Shown: piece after piece, positions 45,851 through 57,330 of the stretch | How positions within the stretch are numbered: the first letter of the stretch is position 1 | How the letters are laid out: every line of letters starts with the position of its first letter | Assembly: GCF_025698545.1 (NCBI RefSeq) | Contig: NC_068566.1 | Coordinates: 46,293,192-46,357,191, forward strand | Reading direction: 5' to 3' | Source: Gossypium raimondii | Lineage: Eukaryota > Streptophyta > Magnoliopsida > Malvales > Malvaceae | DNA: 64,000 bases | Program-made: the position numbers and the translations under genes | Notes under the pieces: generated by a model | What the model was told of the DNA's origin: nothing | The model's input: the letters and a program-made list of their open reading frames with translations, nothing else | The model's database searches: none

Positions 45851-46476
45851 GGTGCTGCCTTCTTTTAGCAACACCCTTTTAAATTAAATATTATTTTTAT
45901 TAAAATGTTATTTTTTATAAGTGATACAATTTGGCATGTTGACGACATCATTTATTATTGTTCAAAATGATTCATTTTCGTAATTAATTTTTTCGTATTA
46001 TTTTAATAAGGAAAACTTAAAGAATTTCTAAAGCTGCAAACATTGAGGGTTATTCTCTCTTTATTTGACAAGTGATAACGGATTGAAAGAGTTAGAAAGT
46101 TACCACACATTTTTTAAATTATCAGACATGGCTTTGATCAAATGAGGAGTTCTGACCCAACAACCCATGCAATTTGGTCCCCTCCGATTCCCACTCAAAT
46201 AGTTCCAACGATCCATCACCCATATTTAGCTGTAAAATTGATCCCATTAATTATTTGTTTTAGGAAAATTCAAAGCAAAACTTTACGAAGCCATATCACA
46301 GTATGTTTTGGAATATATGCTGGCTGGGACAATGGGAGATGGGTTGGAGAATATTAACACTTAATTATATTTACTTTAGTGGGACACAGTGCACATTGAA
46401 TTATCACTTCACATTACAAAACGTTGACAACTCCAACTCACAACAATTAATATACATATAGAGTTTAAATTACGTA
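45851..46476. other. Spacer, no gene seen
   Basis: AT-rich. The short frame at 46142-46357 has no recognised content. Confidence 0.4.
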
Positions 46477-46625
46477 GATTGAGTCTTAGCTCGATTGGTA
46501 TGGGCATTATTGTTAAGAGGATGTGGGTTTGAGTGCGCTGAAACGCATTATCCTCCTATTTACGAATTGGGGAGGGATTATGAATAGTTTTAAACATTAT
46601 GTAAAAAAAAAAGTAGATATAATCA
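46477..46625 (+). repeat. tRNA-derived SINE-like copy C
   Basis: The best-preserved of the three copies: GAGTCTTAGCTCGATTGGTA (A box), GTGGGTTTGAGTGCGCTG (B box), ACGCATTATCCTCCTATTTA, then an A-rich run and GTAGATATAATC. The shared 3' string GTAGATAT-ATC is part of the family, not a target duplication. Confidence 0.65.
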
Positions 46626-47755
46626 GAATATGTAATGAAGTTTTAAGCTTGATAATATCTTTTTATTTAAATAATATTGGAATCTTGGGTGAAGTATATA
46701 GAAGCCAAATAAATAGGAGCCCATAGAAAGGAGAGATAACAATGGTTGGCTTCCTGTTTTTGTATTATAATCAATAAAATAAGAGATAATTTGCAGTAAT
46801 TGGGTTAGAAAATCATTGAAATGTGGCATTCTATTTTGAGTTGGTTGACAAGTAAAGCCAAGAATCTCCTTTAGAGAAATAAAAAATGCTTTTGGTGTAT
46901 ACATTGTGGGGGGATGTAAACAAGAAGTTTGAAAGCTAGTTATGCCAAATAGTAACACCAACTAAGAAAAAGCCATAGACAAAATTAAAAGCATAAAGAA
47001 TCTTAATACAAAGAATAAAAGAGAGACTTATATGCAAACAATCTCTCTACAAAATATTTCCATTCTTAGAAAACAAAAATAATATAAAAAATATATATGT
47101 GTGATCAATTATAATATAAAAAAATCAAATAAAATTCACTCCTATATATTCCAATTGTGAAGAGGGAGATTCATGAACCAAACCCAATTTTTAGTTTTCT
47201 TGGTGGATAATGAATGTTGCCTAATTAAGTTATGCTAAGTCTAGTTTGAATAATTTGTTAGAGAGAGGCATTCCATTTTGGGTGTAAAATTCACATGGGA
47301 GAGGTCTTTTTTTTAGGTAAAATTGAAGAGCAAAAGCTTTAGAAGCCATGACAATATGTTTTGGAATAAAAGTGGGTAGGGACAATGGGAGTTAAAAAGA
47401 TGGGTTTGGCAATTTTGATTCTTTTAATTAATTTTTTTAAACGTTATCCGAGTTTAAAGTTAAGCATGTAATAGATTTCGTTACTGATGAGACTTGAATA
47501 TTGATACTTTCAAACATTGATAGATAATTGATCCATTATATTAACTCGTAATTACGTTTAATAGATTTAGAATTTAAATCTCAAAATTTACATTTTTTCA
47601 TTCAAATGTTATTATATATTTGTTTTGTTTTTATTTTTCGTAGTTTCAAACTCTTGGGTGTTTTATAATATTTTTTATGATTATTAAATCCAAAGTTGAA
47701 TAAAAATTTTATAAAAATTATATAATTTTTATCATTGGACTTAACAAGTAAGAAA
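46626..47755. other. Intergenic sequence, no gene supported
   Basis: The 112-codon minus frame at 46623-46961 is unrecognised. A passage near 47319-47400 (GTAAAATTGAAGAGCAAAAGC ... GACAATGGGAG) weakly echoes 46260-46340, suggesting an old duplication. Confidence 0.35.
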
Positions 47756-48066
47756 GGATAAACCAACATTTAGTTTTTAAATTTAACAACTTTTCTTAAT
47801 CATTGAATTTTTTTTGTCCACATTAATCTTTGAATTTTGTAATCTTTTAAATTTTGATCCCTGTGATGATTTGGCACTCTAAAATTTAGTTATGATATCA
47901 CCTAAAATTTTCAAGTGATAGCATGGTACAATATCAAAGTTTCACGCCATCACGTAAATTAAAACTGAAAAAAGTTGCAAAATTCCAAGACTAATATGAG
48001 GCAAAAAATTTTAAGGATCAAATTAGAAAGAATACAAAATTTTCGGATTAAATGTTACTTCATCCC
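47756..48066. mobile_element. TIR-type MITE
   Basis: The left arm CATTAATCTTTGAATTTTGT and TTTTAAATTTTGATCC is inverted on the right (TTTTAAGGATCAAATTAG, CAAAATTCCAAGACTAATATG). Ends approximate; no clear duplication. Confidence 0.5.
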
Positions 48067-48515
48067 TTTAAAAAATGCATTAAAGCGTCAGTATCCACTG
48101 TTTGGAGTCCAAAGGCAATGAAAAGAGAGGTAGATGAGGAGACCAACAAAACAGAAAAACAAAAACTAATATGAAAAGGAGAGCCATTGATATCAGAGAA
48201 ACTAAGCTACTGCAGTGCAGGCCATCATCCATCAAACTTCAGCCTTAAACCATGTGCACTACCCTCCAGCAGTATCAGTGTCAGCGTCAAACCCACCATA
48301 ACCGGCGCACTTGCCGGCATGTGAGCCAAGGACTGCCCTAAAAGTCTCACCCCAAACCTCACGCGGTTAACTGTTTTTCAACTCCCCCCCTTCAAATTTC
48401 TATGTGCTGCATACCTACAGCTACATGTCTTTTAAGGTCAAAAGTATGTCTTAGTTGTTTCCCACCTCTTACAATACAAATCGCCCAAAATTTTCCCATT
48501 TTGAAAGTGAATAGC
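48067..48515. other. Low-copy-looking segment, no gene identified
   Basis: 48180-48420 is noticeably less AT-rich (for example GTCAAACCCACCATAACCGG) but has no continuous frame and no recognised RNA. Confidence 0.3.
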
Positions 48516-49130
48516 GAACAATAATTAATCATAATGTTAATATTTTTCATTAATTATACATAATTTTGATCGGTATAATAATAAATTTAACCCTTAAGAT
48601 TTATATATTTTGTATAAATGTTGATAGAATTTGTTAATACTGTGTGCTAAATTTGTTACTATATCAATAAAAAATATGTACAATTGATAGAACATTAATG
48701 TTATTATTAATTGTTCACTTTTAAAATTTACAAAGATTAAATAGCTCTGAATTTTAGAAAAACTAATTTACTCAATATTTAAATTGAGAGATCGGATAGA
48801 TCTTTTTCTAGTAAAAATAATATGAAAGCCCCCGTACCAATAGTCGGATTATATTTTAGCCACTCTACTAAAAAAATAGGTAAATTAGTCTTTGTAGGTT
48901 AAATTTAAAGAACAAAATAGTCCTTTTTGTTAAAAAATTAGTTCTTATATATCAGCATGAGGCACGCATGACACGCCATATGTAACTGTATAGTTATTCC
49001 ATCAACTATGTCAATTTTTAATAGTAAAAATAGATAATTTTTTTAATAAACTGGATAATTTACTCTTTAATCTAATATATAAAAATTAAATTACTCATTT
49101 TTTTAGTAATACACTAGGTTCCATGGAAAT
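48516..49130. mobile_element. Foldback MITE, same family as in the cornichon intron
   Basis: Shares AATTAATCATAATGTTAATATTTTTCATTAATT-like text with 34755-34800 and carries the inverted partner (AATTGATAGAACATTAATG). Also shares AAAATAGGTAAATTAGTC with the outer arm there. Confidence 0.55.
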
Positions 49131-49976
49131 TTTACCTCTTTCTCTTGAAATGGGACACCCCCATAGTCCACAGATTAATGGGTAAATTTTGAAACAGACC
49201 AGCTATTTACAGCTGTTTAGAGAGGTTTTTACCAGCATGTGTTGAGTGAATCGAAACAACCTATATAACCCTTCAATTAATTAAACCTTTCGACAACAGA
49301 GGATCTTGTCGGGAAAGGCAGATAAAAATAAACATGGTAAAGACAAGCAGCCGACTTTTACTTTTGCTTCTCTTGTCTTTTTGACTACTTTCATTGCCAA
49401 TTTGATTCAATTTAATTAATTATTTTTTTAAAGCAAAAATAGTGAAGAGCCCTCTAGCTAGTAGTGTTAGTAGTAGCTATAGGCACCAACTTTTGGACCA
49501 ATCGTTGAAGTTCAATTTTATTAGATAAATTATAATTTATAATCTCATATGGGACCTTCAATAATCTACTACATCATCGGCTGCTCTGCCTGTTCATATA
49601 AAGACAAAGCAATGAGGACAACAATAACAACAAGCTAGGGCTCATGTCAATGCATGAACAAGGTCTTTAACAATGGTTTTCTAGTTATTTTAGTTTACTA
49701 TAGAGATGCTTTAGCCAAAATACATAACGTTAATAATATCAATTTGATTTGTTTCACATTCATTTATGCATGAAAATCTCATAGATTAAGTCTTACCAAT
49801 TTATACCCTAAATTCTCAACTAAACCTAGGGATGAATTCATGATTTTTTTTAAGGTGAAAAAAATCAAATTATATAAATTTTGAGAGATAAATTGTAACT
49901 TTATCATGTATGAACTTACAATTTTATCATTTTTGAAGGGACTAAATAAAAATCTTTTCATTTAGAGGGAGACAAA
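49131..49976. other. Intergenic sequence, no gene supported
   Basis: Some low-copy-looking text at 49190-49640, otherwise AT-rich. No frame or RNA gene identified. Confidence 0.4.
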
Positions 49977-50125
49977 GGGTGGGTTTAGATAGGCGGTGGG
50001 TTGCGGTGCAGTGCGTTTAGTTACTTTTTGTCTCACGCTACAATATCGCTATAGTATCTAGTCTCACCGTCACCGCTGTTTTTACACTAGCCGCAAGTAA
50101 ACGCACCGTCCATTCAAATCCATCC
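49977..50125. mobile_element. Small GC-richer MITE
   Basis: GGGTGGGTTTAGATAGGCGG and GGTGCAGTGCGTTTAGTTAC on the left are the inverted, diverged match of AAGTAAACGCACCGTCCATT and AAATCCATCC on the right. AAA touches both ends, possibly a 3-bp duplication of the PIF/Harbinger kind, but this is too short to prove. Confidence 0.55.
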
Positions 50126-51473
50126 AAAGTAGGATTTTACCATATATAAACTTTTAATTTCGTTGTTTATACGGACACTAAAAAGCGATCTTTTATTTTT
50201 AGGAGGGATCAAGACCCCAACCTGCCCCTTGTATTCGTCTCTAACTAAGTTGATGATGTGTTTATTATTAATAGGGGAGAAGGGAGAGGGGCTAACATAG
50301 CCCCTAGACCCCTAAAATGGGAAATTGTTGCTTTAGACCTTTCAAAATTTATAAAATTTTAAATTCATATATAATAAAATTATAATTTAACCCCAAAAAA
50401 TACTAAAATTTCAAAATTACATTTTAACAATTATAAAAATATATAACTTAAATTTTCATCCCTATCTCTAACCCTAATAAAAGGAATTCCACTATAAATT
50501 TCTACCATGATTACTTGTGTATGTGGGTTAATTGATTGTTGAAGACTTTATAATAACTCTATACATCTAAAAAGTTAGGCTAGATTTTTCTAATCACCTA
50601 ACCTTCACTACCCATTTAAATGAATGTTAAAAAGTTAATGTTGAATTTGTTATTTTAGGCCACTTGATTTTAATTCAAAGTAGTTGGATGAATTTAGGGC
50701 TAAACATAAAAAGAGATTGCTTGGTTTATTAAGCTGACACTTAAAATACTACCCCTCCTATATGCTAATAGCTACCCAAATTTTAGGGTAGATTAGGTTT
50801 ACTTTTATATAAAGCAAGATGTTAACAACAAAAAGAAAAAGAAAATTAAATAAGTTTTATTTTCATCTTTTCTCCTTTGATTATTTCCAACTTGCTTATT
50901 TATCACTTTCCATGTGCTTGATTCAATGGATTTTCACATTGGATAGGAAGGTAAAGTACCATGGAAACTTTTGTATGTTACATTAAAGAATAAATCGATT
51001 TTTCTAATAAAAGTTTCATTCATTTCTAATAAAATCTCCATAATACTTTTACGACAAAAACAATATCCAAGCAAAATGGTACACTAATAAATAAATAAAA
51101 ACAAGTCAAACATTATAATTAATTAATACTAAAAAGGTGGTTTATGTACAAATGTTGTGTAATAATAATGAACCATATTTTTTTCTACCTAATCTTCTTT
51201 TTTTTCTCTAATCTATAGCATAAATTCACAAACCCCAAACAAGACTAGGGGGGTAAATATAAAAAAATGGTGGAGCTGCCTTTCAACATTGGCTATATGA
51301 TTTCCCCTATCCATTCAACCACCCAAAATCTCAACAACAACAACAATCACCAAATTTTTGCAGCTACTTTTTTCATATTTACACAAAAGGGGCCCCAAAT
51401 CCCAACTCTTAAGCAAAGAATATGCCAATTTGCCAACCAATGAAACAAATCTTTCTTTTTGCAATTTTTCCAT
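50126..51473. other. Intergenic sequence and ACR8 3' flank, no other gene
   Basis: AT-rich. The last 250 bases (51230-51473) are less AT-rich and are probably the 3' UTR of the ACR8 gene. Confidence 0.4.
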
Positions 51474-53409
51474 TCAAGAATAGGATTTAATCAACCCCAA
51501 GTTGTATAGATTCCTTCTCACTAGGCTACCAAGTGATAACAATACCGCCCCACCGACCCCGACAGCTTGTTGCTCTTCGGGTTCGGCTTTTTCATGGTAA
51601 ACCGAAGGTAGTTCCTTGACCTTTAAGTTACCTAAACCGATCTTTTGTCGTACTGCTTCGATGGTTTTGGGATCGGCTAGGTTTCCCGTTGCGTCGGTTA
51701 CATAAAAAACATTTAGAGCTACATCGCTCGTGGTTGATATCTCAGCTCTCGTCACGTTAAGACCATTTTCTCTGAACGTTCTAGTCACGTCGGCTAATAA
51801 ACATTGTCTATCCGATGTGCATAACTCGAGCCTTACACCCTGAAATCAAATCACAAAGAGATGAACATTAGAAATCAAAAGATTCGATCTTCGAATATAA
51901 GATACGTTCTTGAAATAGAATTATACCTCGGATGCTCTTCTTTCGACTGCAGCTTGTAAACATTGGATTAAACGATGTCGTTCGGGTTCTGAACTAACCA
52001 GTATTCCGTCTCTGTGCCTAATATAAAATTCCTGTAAGAAACACAAACTAGTTTTAAGTACACAAGCCGAAACCATGTAATAAAATGTTAACATTACTTT
52101 ATGAACAATGAAACAATTTAAAGTACCAAATATGCTTTATCGCCTGATGTTTTGATAGTGGCATGAAACACAACATATTGCATATCTGTCAATGTGCAAA
52201 CAACATCAAACAGGAGTTTAGTTCGGTCCTTGCATTGAACATTCACAACAGAATAACCCCTTTCCACCCAGTTTTGCACGGTGACAGCCGACAACTCCGA
52301 CTTATGTTCCAAAATCGGTTTCCGTTCGTAATCACGATCTGCAAACATCATTTGATGCAACCTTCTTTCGGTATGAGTTACGGCCATAGAAACCGTGGTT
52401 TTCGCGCTACGAATATCGTTATCTCCTTTCAAAACATTCCTTAAACGTGCTTCAATTTTGTCGATTTGTTGCGAGTCTTCGATTGGCGACCCTGAATTAC
52501 AGTCTTTAACGAAAATCAAAGATGCAATTCGACCGTTATGAGTCCATACTTTAGCATCAACCACATCGCATTGCAAGTCGGCTAAAACCGCGAATACTTC
52601 AGATAAAAGACCGATTCTATCGGTTCCGGTTAATTCCAAGGCTGTTAAACCATTAAATCCATGGCTTCTATCACAATGAGTGGTCTCAATGGACTGTATA
52701 AACCACACAAAAACACAACAAACAAAAAAAAATCAGTTTCATAGCAAATTAAAAGGGCATTCAGTGATTGGAATGAACTGTGAAAAAATTACCTGTTCAA
52801 TGTAGCTAATAACACTCTCATCCGTTAATTTGTTTCCATTCAAATCAGTCACATGAAAAACTGCAAATTAAAAAAAACCCAGAAATATTAATAAACTAAA
52901 AGAGAAACCTTTATGTTAAAAATCAATTTTTGTTTCAAGTAAAAATATCAGCTTACCATCCATAAACCACTGTCCATCAGATGAAATATAAGCCTTTTTA
53001 ATTGAAAGATTCAGATCCGTTAAAACTTGAACAGCATCCAGCAAAATTCCATGTCTTCTAGCACTATCAACCTGATCAAAATAAAAAAAAACCCAAAAAA
53101 CAGGAACTTGATTGAGTCAAAATTTGAAAATTCAAAAGAAAAACATGAGACCCACAAGTCAAAATTTTGGGCGGTGTGTTAATATTTGAAGAAGGTTTCG
53201 TAAAAAGCTAACCTTGACCAGAGTCGCAGTAGGACAAACACCATTGTCGATCACAACCCTGTAAGAAACAGACAAGAACATAAATTAAAAAAAACCCAGA
53301 AAAAAAACATAAGAAAACCCAGAATCAAAAACAAACAGAACACAAACCTGGGTGTATTCATCCTTATAACAAGCTTTTCATATTCATCAAGACAGGCATG
53401 CCACTCCAT
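51474..53409 (-). CDS. ACR8: ACT-domain repeat protein, ACR8-like (7 exons)
   Basis: ACR proteins have four ACT domains, the fold that binds amino acids in the bacterial sensor GlnD and in regulated metabolic enzymes; in plants they are thought to sense amino acids. Exons (minus): 53409-53348, 53258-53213, 53071-52957, 52860-52793, 52693-52127, 52031-51927, 51839-51474. All are GT/AG and in phase (62, 46, 115, 68, 567, 105, 366; 1329 total), giving 442 residues, the usual size. The N-terminus [20 protein letters not shown] is the ACR8 form. ACT1 is about 33-108 ([39 protein letters not shown]), ACT2 about 111-195 ([20 protein letters not shown]), ACT3 about 246-320 ([20 protein letters not shown]), ACT4 about 324-400 ([20 protein letters not shown]). 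The C-terminus [17 protein letters not shown] is typical. ACR8 in Arabidopsis is reported as ABA-responsive. Confidence 0.95.
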
Positions 53410-53718
53410 TTTTTTTAGATTGTTGTTTCTTTGAAGAACCCCAAGAAAGATGGAAGCTTGAAAGGGAAAAGGAAGCCTTTTTATGTGTAGAAAAGAAGGG
53501 AAAAACAAAAATGGTGTTGGCTGAATCAAACAAGGCTAAATGCCAGTTATGCTCAAAACACTTGCACTTTGTGTTTTGTTCTTCGACTAAATCGCTATTA
53601 ACAACTGCCCACCAAACTTTTTTTTTTCTTCCCTCGTTTTTGTCTCTGGGAAAAGAATATTGAAGTTTTTTTTGTAAGCGCAAAGCACGCCTTTGTTATA
53701 TTAAGACTTAACCTTCCC

Positions 53719-53726
53719 CTTATATA
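53719..53726 (-). promoter_or_regulatory. TATA box of the ACR8 gene
   Basis: TATATAAG on the minus strand, 310 bases above the ATG. Implies a leader of about 280 bases. Confidence 0.5.
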
Positions 53727-53782
53727 TGTATTTTTAAGATTCATAAATAAATTTTTTTATACGGAAAGGGTGATGGGAAATG

Positions 53783-54299
53783 GTTTAATTTTCATTTAGG
53801 TCCTTCTATTATGTTGAACTTTAGAATTTAATATCTCAAGTTTAATTTGATATAACTGGGTCCTTTTCCTATCGTGTTATTAGTTAATCTAAACTGACTA
53901 GCTTATGGTACATCCTGGACGTGGGTAAAAATTACGTAACAAATGTATTATTAAAAGTTCATACAAAAGATGAATGATGTTCTGGTTTAAACGGCAAAGC
54001 TTGATATATGATAAAAATGTAAAAGATAAAAATACTCTCATAATAATAATATAACTTAATTTATATATAAAAGGGTGTTTTAGTAATTTTTAACTGAATT
54101 GAAACCCGATTAATTTATGACACCAACTTAATCAAGAACTTAATATAAATTTAAATAGATAAAAATCAATAATGTTCAGTTAATCATGAATTTATATAAG
54201 TTTTTTATGAAACCAAAAAACAATATTATCAATTTGGGCTTGATAATAACATTGTAAAAATATTAACATAGTAGAGGGACTAAAAACAAAATTAGACCA
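53783..54299. mobile_element. MULE-type MITE in the ACR8 promoter, exact 9-bp duplication
   Basis: Ends GTTTAATTTTCATTTAGGTC and GACTAAAAACAAAATTAGACCA are inverted copies. TGGGAAATG is duplicated exactly at 53774-53782 and 54300-54308; this duplication is not simple AT sequence, so it is strong evidence. The element sits just above the TATA box of ACR8. Confidence 0.87.
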
Positions 54300-54308
54300 T
54301 GGGAAATG

Positions 54309-54770
54309 AAGAGACGGAATTTGAAAGAGGAGAGAGAGTCACATGGCGTGAGTAACGCCTGCCCGACAAGTCTGCCCGCGCTGACCCAATAACACTCCCC
54401 ACTCGTCAAACTTTTTAGTACTCCACGTGTCGCTTGATCCCCAATCTTGGTAGTTCATAAGTCCAGCTCGGATGCCACCTGTACTTATGCCCACACGATA
54501 CTATTGCGTTCCTTTGACTCAATATTTTAAAAGTAGTATTCACTGATCAACGGTCATGGATCTATCCACGTCGATAAAGCGGGGACCATCTTGGCTTGAA
54601 ATTTAAGTTTTAAACTTTTGCCGACCGGAATTATGACGTCCCTCACGTGACAACATCCTCTCTCGAATCGGCTTTTCTTCTGTCAGGTTTCTCGGCCGGT
54701 TTTTTTCTGTGTAATCTAATCTTTGTGATCTTTACTTTGGCTTATAATTCCATGCGAATACCTTTTATAC
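54309..54770 (-). promoter_or_regulatory. Distal ACR8 promoter block with ACGTG elements
   Basis: Less AT-rich block displaced from the ACR8 core promoter by the MITE. CCACGTGT at 54423-54430 and CACGTG at 54644-54649 are G-box/ABRE cores; a further ACGT core is in ATGACGTCC near 54634. ABA control of ACR8 would fit; this is inference. Confidence 0.4.
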
Positions 54771-55475
54771 CCTCAACTTTTTCATATTGATTAACTTTAA
54801 TAAAGGGCACATCTGTCTTTTTTTCATTTAAAAAGAAAAAATATATTAGATCGATCGCATCTAGAAAAAGGAAGGACGTAAAATTGAAGATTCGGACCTA
54901 TACTATTGGACCGATTTGTTATTAGGGTAAGGAGTGAGCGTAATTGCTAAGCATATTCATATTCCTTTTAGTACGGCATGATACATGAGAGGGCAAATAT
55001 GGTAAAATAAAATTATTAGAGCCGATTAGGGTATTATCGGTAAAGGTTGAAGTTTCGAAATTTTAAAGTTTGAATATTTTGAATTAGTTCGAATTATTAT
55101 CCATTGTGTATTATGTTGGTTAAATTTTATATTGTGATTGGTCGGACATATGTATATTTGTAATTTATATTTATTTTTAATATTTATTATTTTTATTAAA
55201 AAAAGTTGTGAGATGGTAAAATATCTACTAATGAGATAATGTATTTTATAAGATTTTTAGTTAGAAATTAAATTTTGAATTTTATCTTTCTATAATCCTT
55301 ATTATTAAAAATAGTATTGTAAATGCTAAAAAAAAAGGAAAAAGGAAAAAAATCACGTGGACGCCATTAATTGGTCGGGAGGCAGCGCGCATGGGTTTAG
55401 ACGTAGTCGTGGAGGCACGCTTTCGGACTTATTACGTCTTTTACTCCTTAAACTGTGGTGAGGTGTTTTTCCTTT

Positions 55476-55771
55476 GGTTAAAATCTGTTGTTAGCCCTGT
55501 ATTTTGATGACATTTGAGTTTTAGTCCTTATACCTCTTATTTTTTTTTAATTTAAAAATCTAGTTCAAGTCATTAACTTCATTTATAATTTTTATTAATT
55601 TAACATGTTTATTTTTTATCAATCACAGTCTAACCAAAATTCTAAATTGATAGAGAATACTTACGATTTTATTAAGTGGACTGATATTTTAGATTGAATT
55701 TTTAATTTTTAAAGTAAGGGTACTGAATTCAAATTTTGTCAAAATACAGAGACTAACAGCACATTTTAACC
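55476..55771. mobile_element. MULE-type MITE with 8-of-9 target duplication
   Basis: Starts GGTTAAAATCTGTTGTTAGC and ends GACTAACAGCACATTTTAACC. Flanks TTTTCCTTT (55467-55475) and TTTTTCTTT (55772-55780) differ at one base. Same family as the element at 1076-1440. Confidence 0.8.
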
Positions 55772-55780
55772 TTTTTCTTT

Positions 55781-57330
55781 TTTATATATTTTTTAAATTC
55801 TTTTGGACTGATGTACTCGAACGTGTCCATTATACAAGTCATTGCCCTACGACATGCTGTCATAAACACACACACTTGTTGCCATTTTCTGTAGATCACG
55901 TGCTGGGTTGTCAGTGAACACGTTCTCTCCGGTTTACTTAGACCGTTTCCAACAGTTAACTGTCAACGGAAAAAAAAAACATGAGAAACAGCAACCGCCG
56001 TCTCATTTCTTTGAAAACACAACTGACTGCCACGTGGCAATCAAAGCATTTAATTCCCTTTTACCTCTTCGCATCTGTTAACAGCGACAGTTATTGGCGG
56101 TTAAACTTTATTATGCTTTTACTTTGATCTCCTATTTCCTTTTAAAAAGTCTAATTAAAGTGATAATTACTACATTAATCTCAAAAATTATTTTTATTTA
56201 TAATTAATAAAAAAATTGTTTTTTTTTCTACCTAACATTCAAAATTTTGTTCTTATCTACTTTTAATTAGAGGCATATCTTCATTCAGAAATCGGAACCC
56301 TAAAGCTAAAGGGATCAGCATCGGATTGGGTATGGCGGTAATTTTCCCACCAAATCCAGCACGATGGTGGCGTCACATCAGCCCTCATATAGCCATGTCC
56401 ACACAACCAGGAAAAAGAAAGCATTTAAAAATTTTCACAATATTTTAATTATTTATAATGGTTTTTATATTTTGTTACATAATATTGAATCGTTGAATGT
56501 TTTAATTTTAAAATTCTTAAAAAAATTAATTGTACATCTATTAATTTGGGATAATATTGTCCAAATAATTCGAGTTTAGTGAACAGTTAGGTGGCTATTT
56601 GGAGGAACGAAGGGTCAAGTACGGGGCGAAACTAAAGCGAAACGTGAATGACAGCTCAGCAAGTCGGCAGCTGGGTCACTTAGTAATTTAACTTTAAAAA
56701 AGAAATTAAGATTTTTATATTTAATTTAACTTCGAAATTAATTGTTTATTTTTGGGTGGTCGGGAACGGGGGCTTTTGTCTTTTTTACCGTTATTCAACT
56801 AATTTTGGCGTCAAATTCGAAAACCTGCTTTATTCACACTTAAAAGGGCGGGAGTTCAAAAGGATGTGGGCTAGGATTCAATACAGCGGCGCCGCATTTC
56901 TCTCCGATACACACTCCAATCATGTTTTCCTCCTACGTGATTAAACATGTTCATTCGTTGAATTTATTTGGAATTTTTTTAATTTTTTAAATTGGTTACT
57001 TTTCTTTTTAATATGTGAAGTTCAAGTTTATATATATTTAAAATTTTATCGGCATATTTATAATAAATTTCATATCATATTTAAGTTAACATTTAATAGG
57101 TAAGTTTTGTTATGGCATTTCTCGACCCGAAGCCCAAATATAATATTGAACTATTGACCCACAACCAGAGTAGATGCGGAGGAATTTGGGCCACAAAAAT
57201 TAGAGACATCAAGGGCTCGTGGGGAGAACTCGCGAGCCAGGTTCACATGTTCCTGAGTATTCGCAGGAAAATGGTGCGAAGTCAAGTGAGCGGTTCGCTG
57301 AACACGTATTAAGCCTAGAATGATATACGT
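55781..57330. other. Low-copy, motif-rich DNA without a recognisable gene
   Basis: Several less AT-rich islands: 55850-56060 with ATCACGTGCTG and GCCACGTGGCA; 56280-56400; 56585-56690; 56755-56940 with TTTTGGCGTC (56803-56812) and AAAAGGGCGGGAG (56842-56854), both E2F-like; and 57110-57310. The frame 57112-57312 (MAFLDPKPKY...) is not recognised. It looks like pieces of promoters or a decayed gene. Confidence 0.3.

Noticed and set aside
46477..46625. GTAGAT on both sides of SINE-like copy C as a target duplication
   Set aside because: The same string ends copy A, so it belongs to the family sequence.
48180..48420. Possible organelle DNA insertion because of higher GC
   Set aside because: No chloroplast or mitochondrial gene could be recognised in it.
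57112..57312. 66-codon plus frame MAFLDPKPKY...
   Set aside because: Not recognised; flanks look like repeat DNA, and no second exon could be joined.
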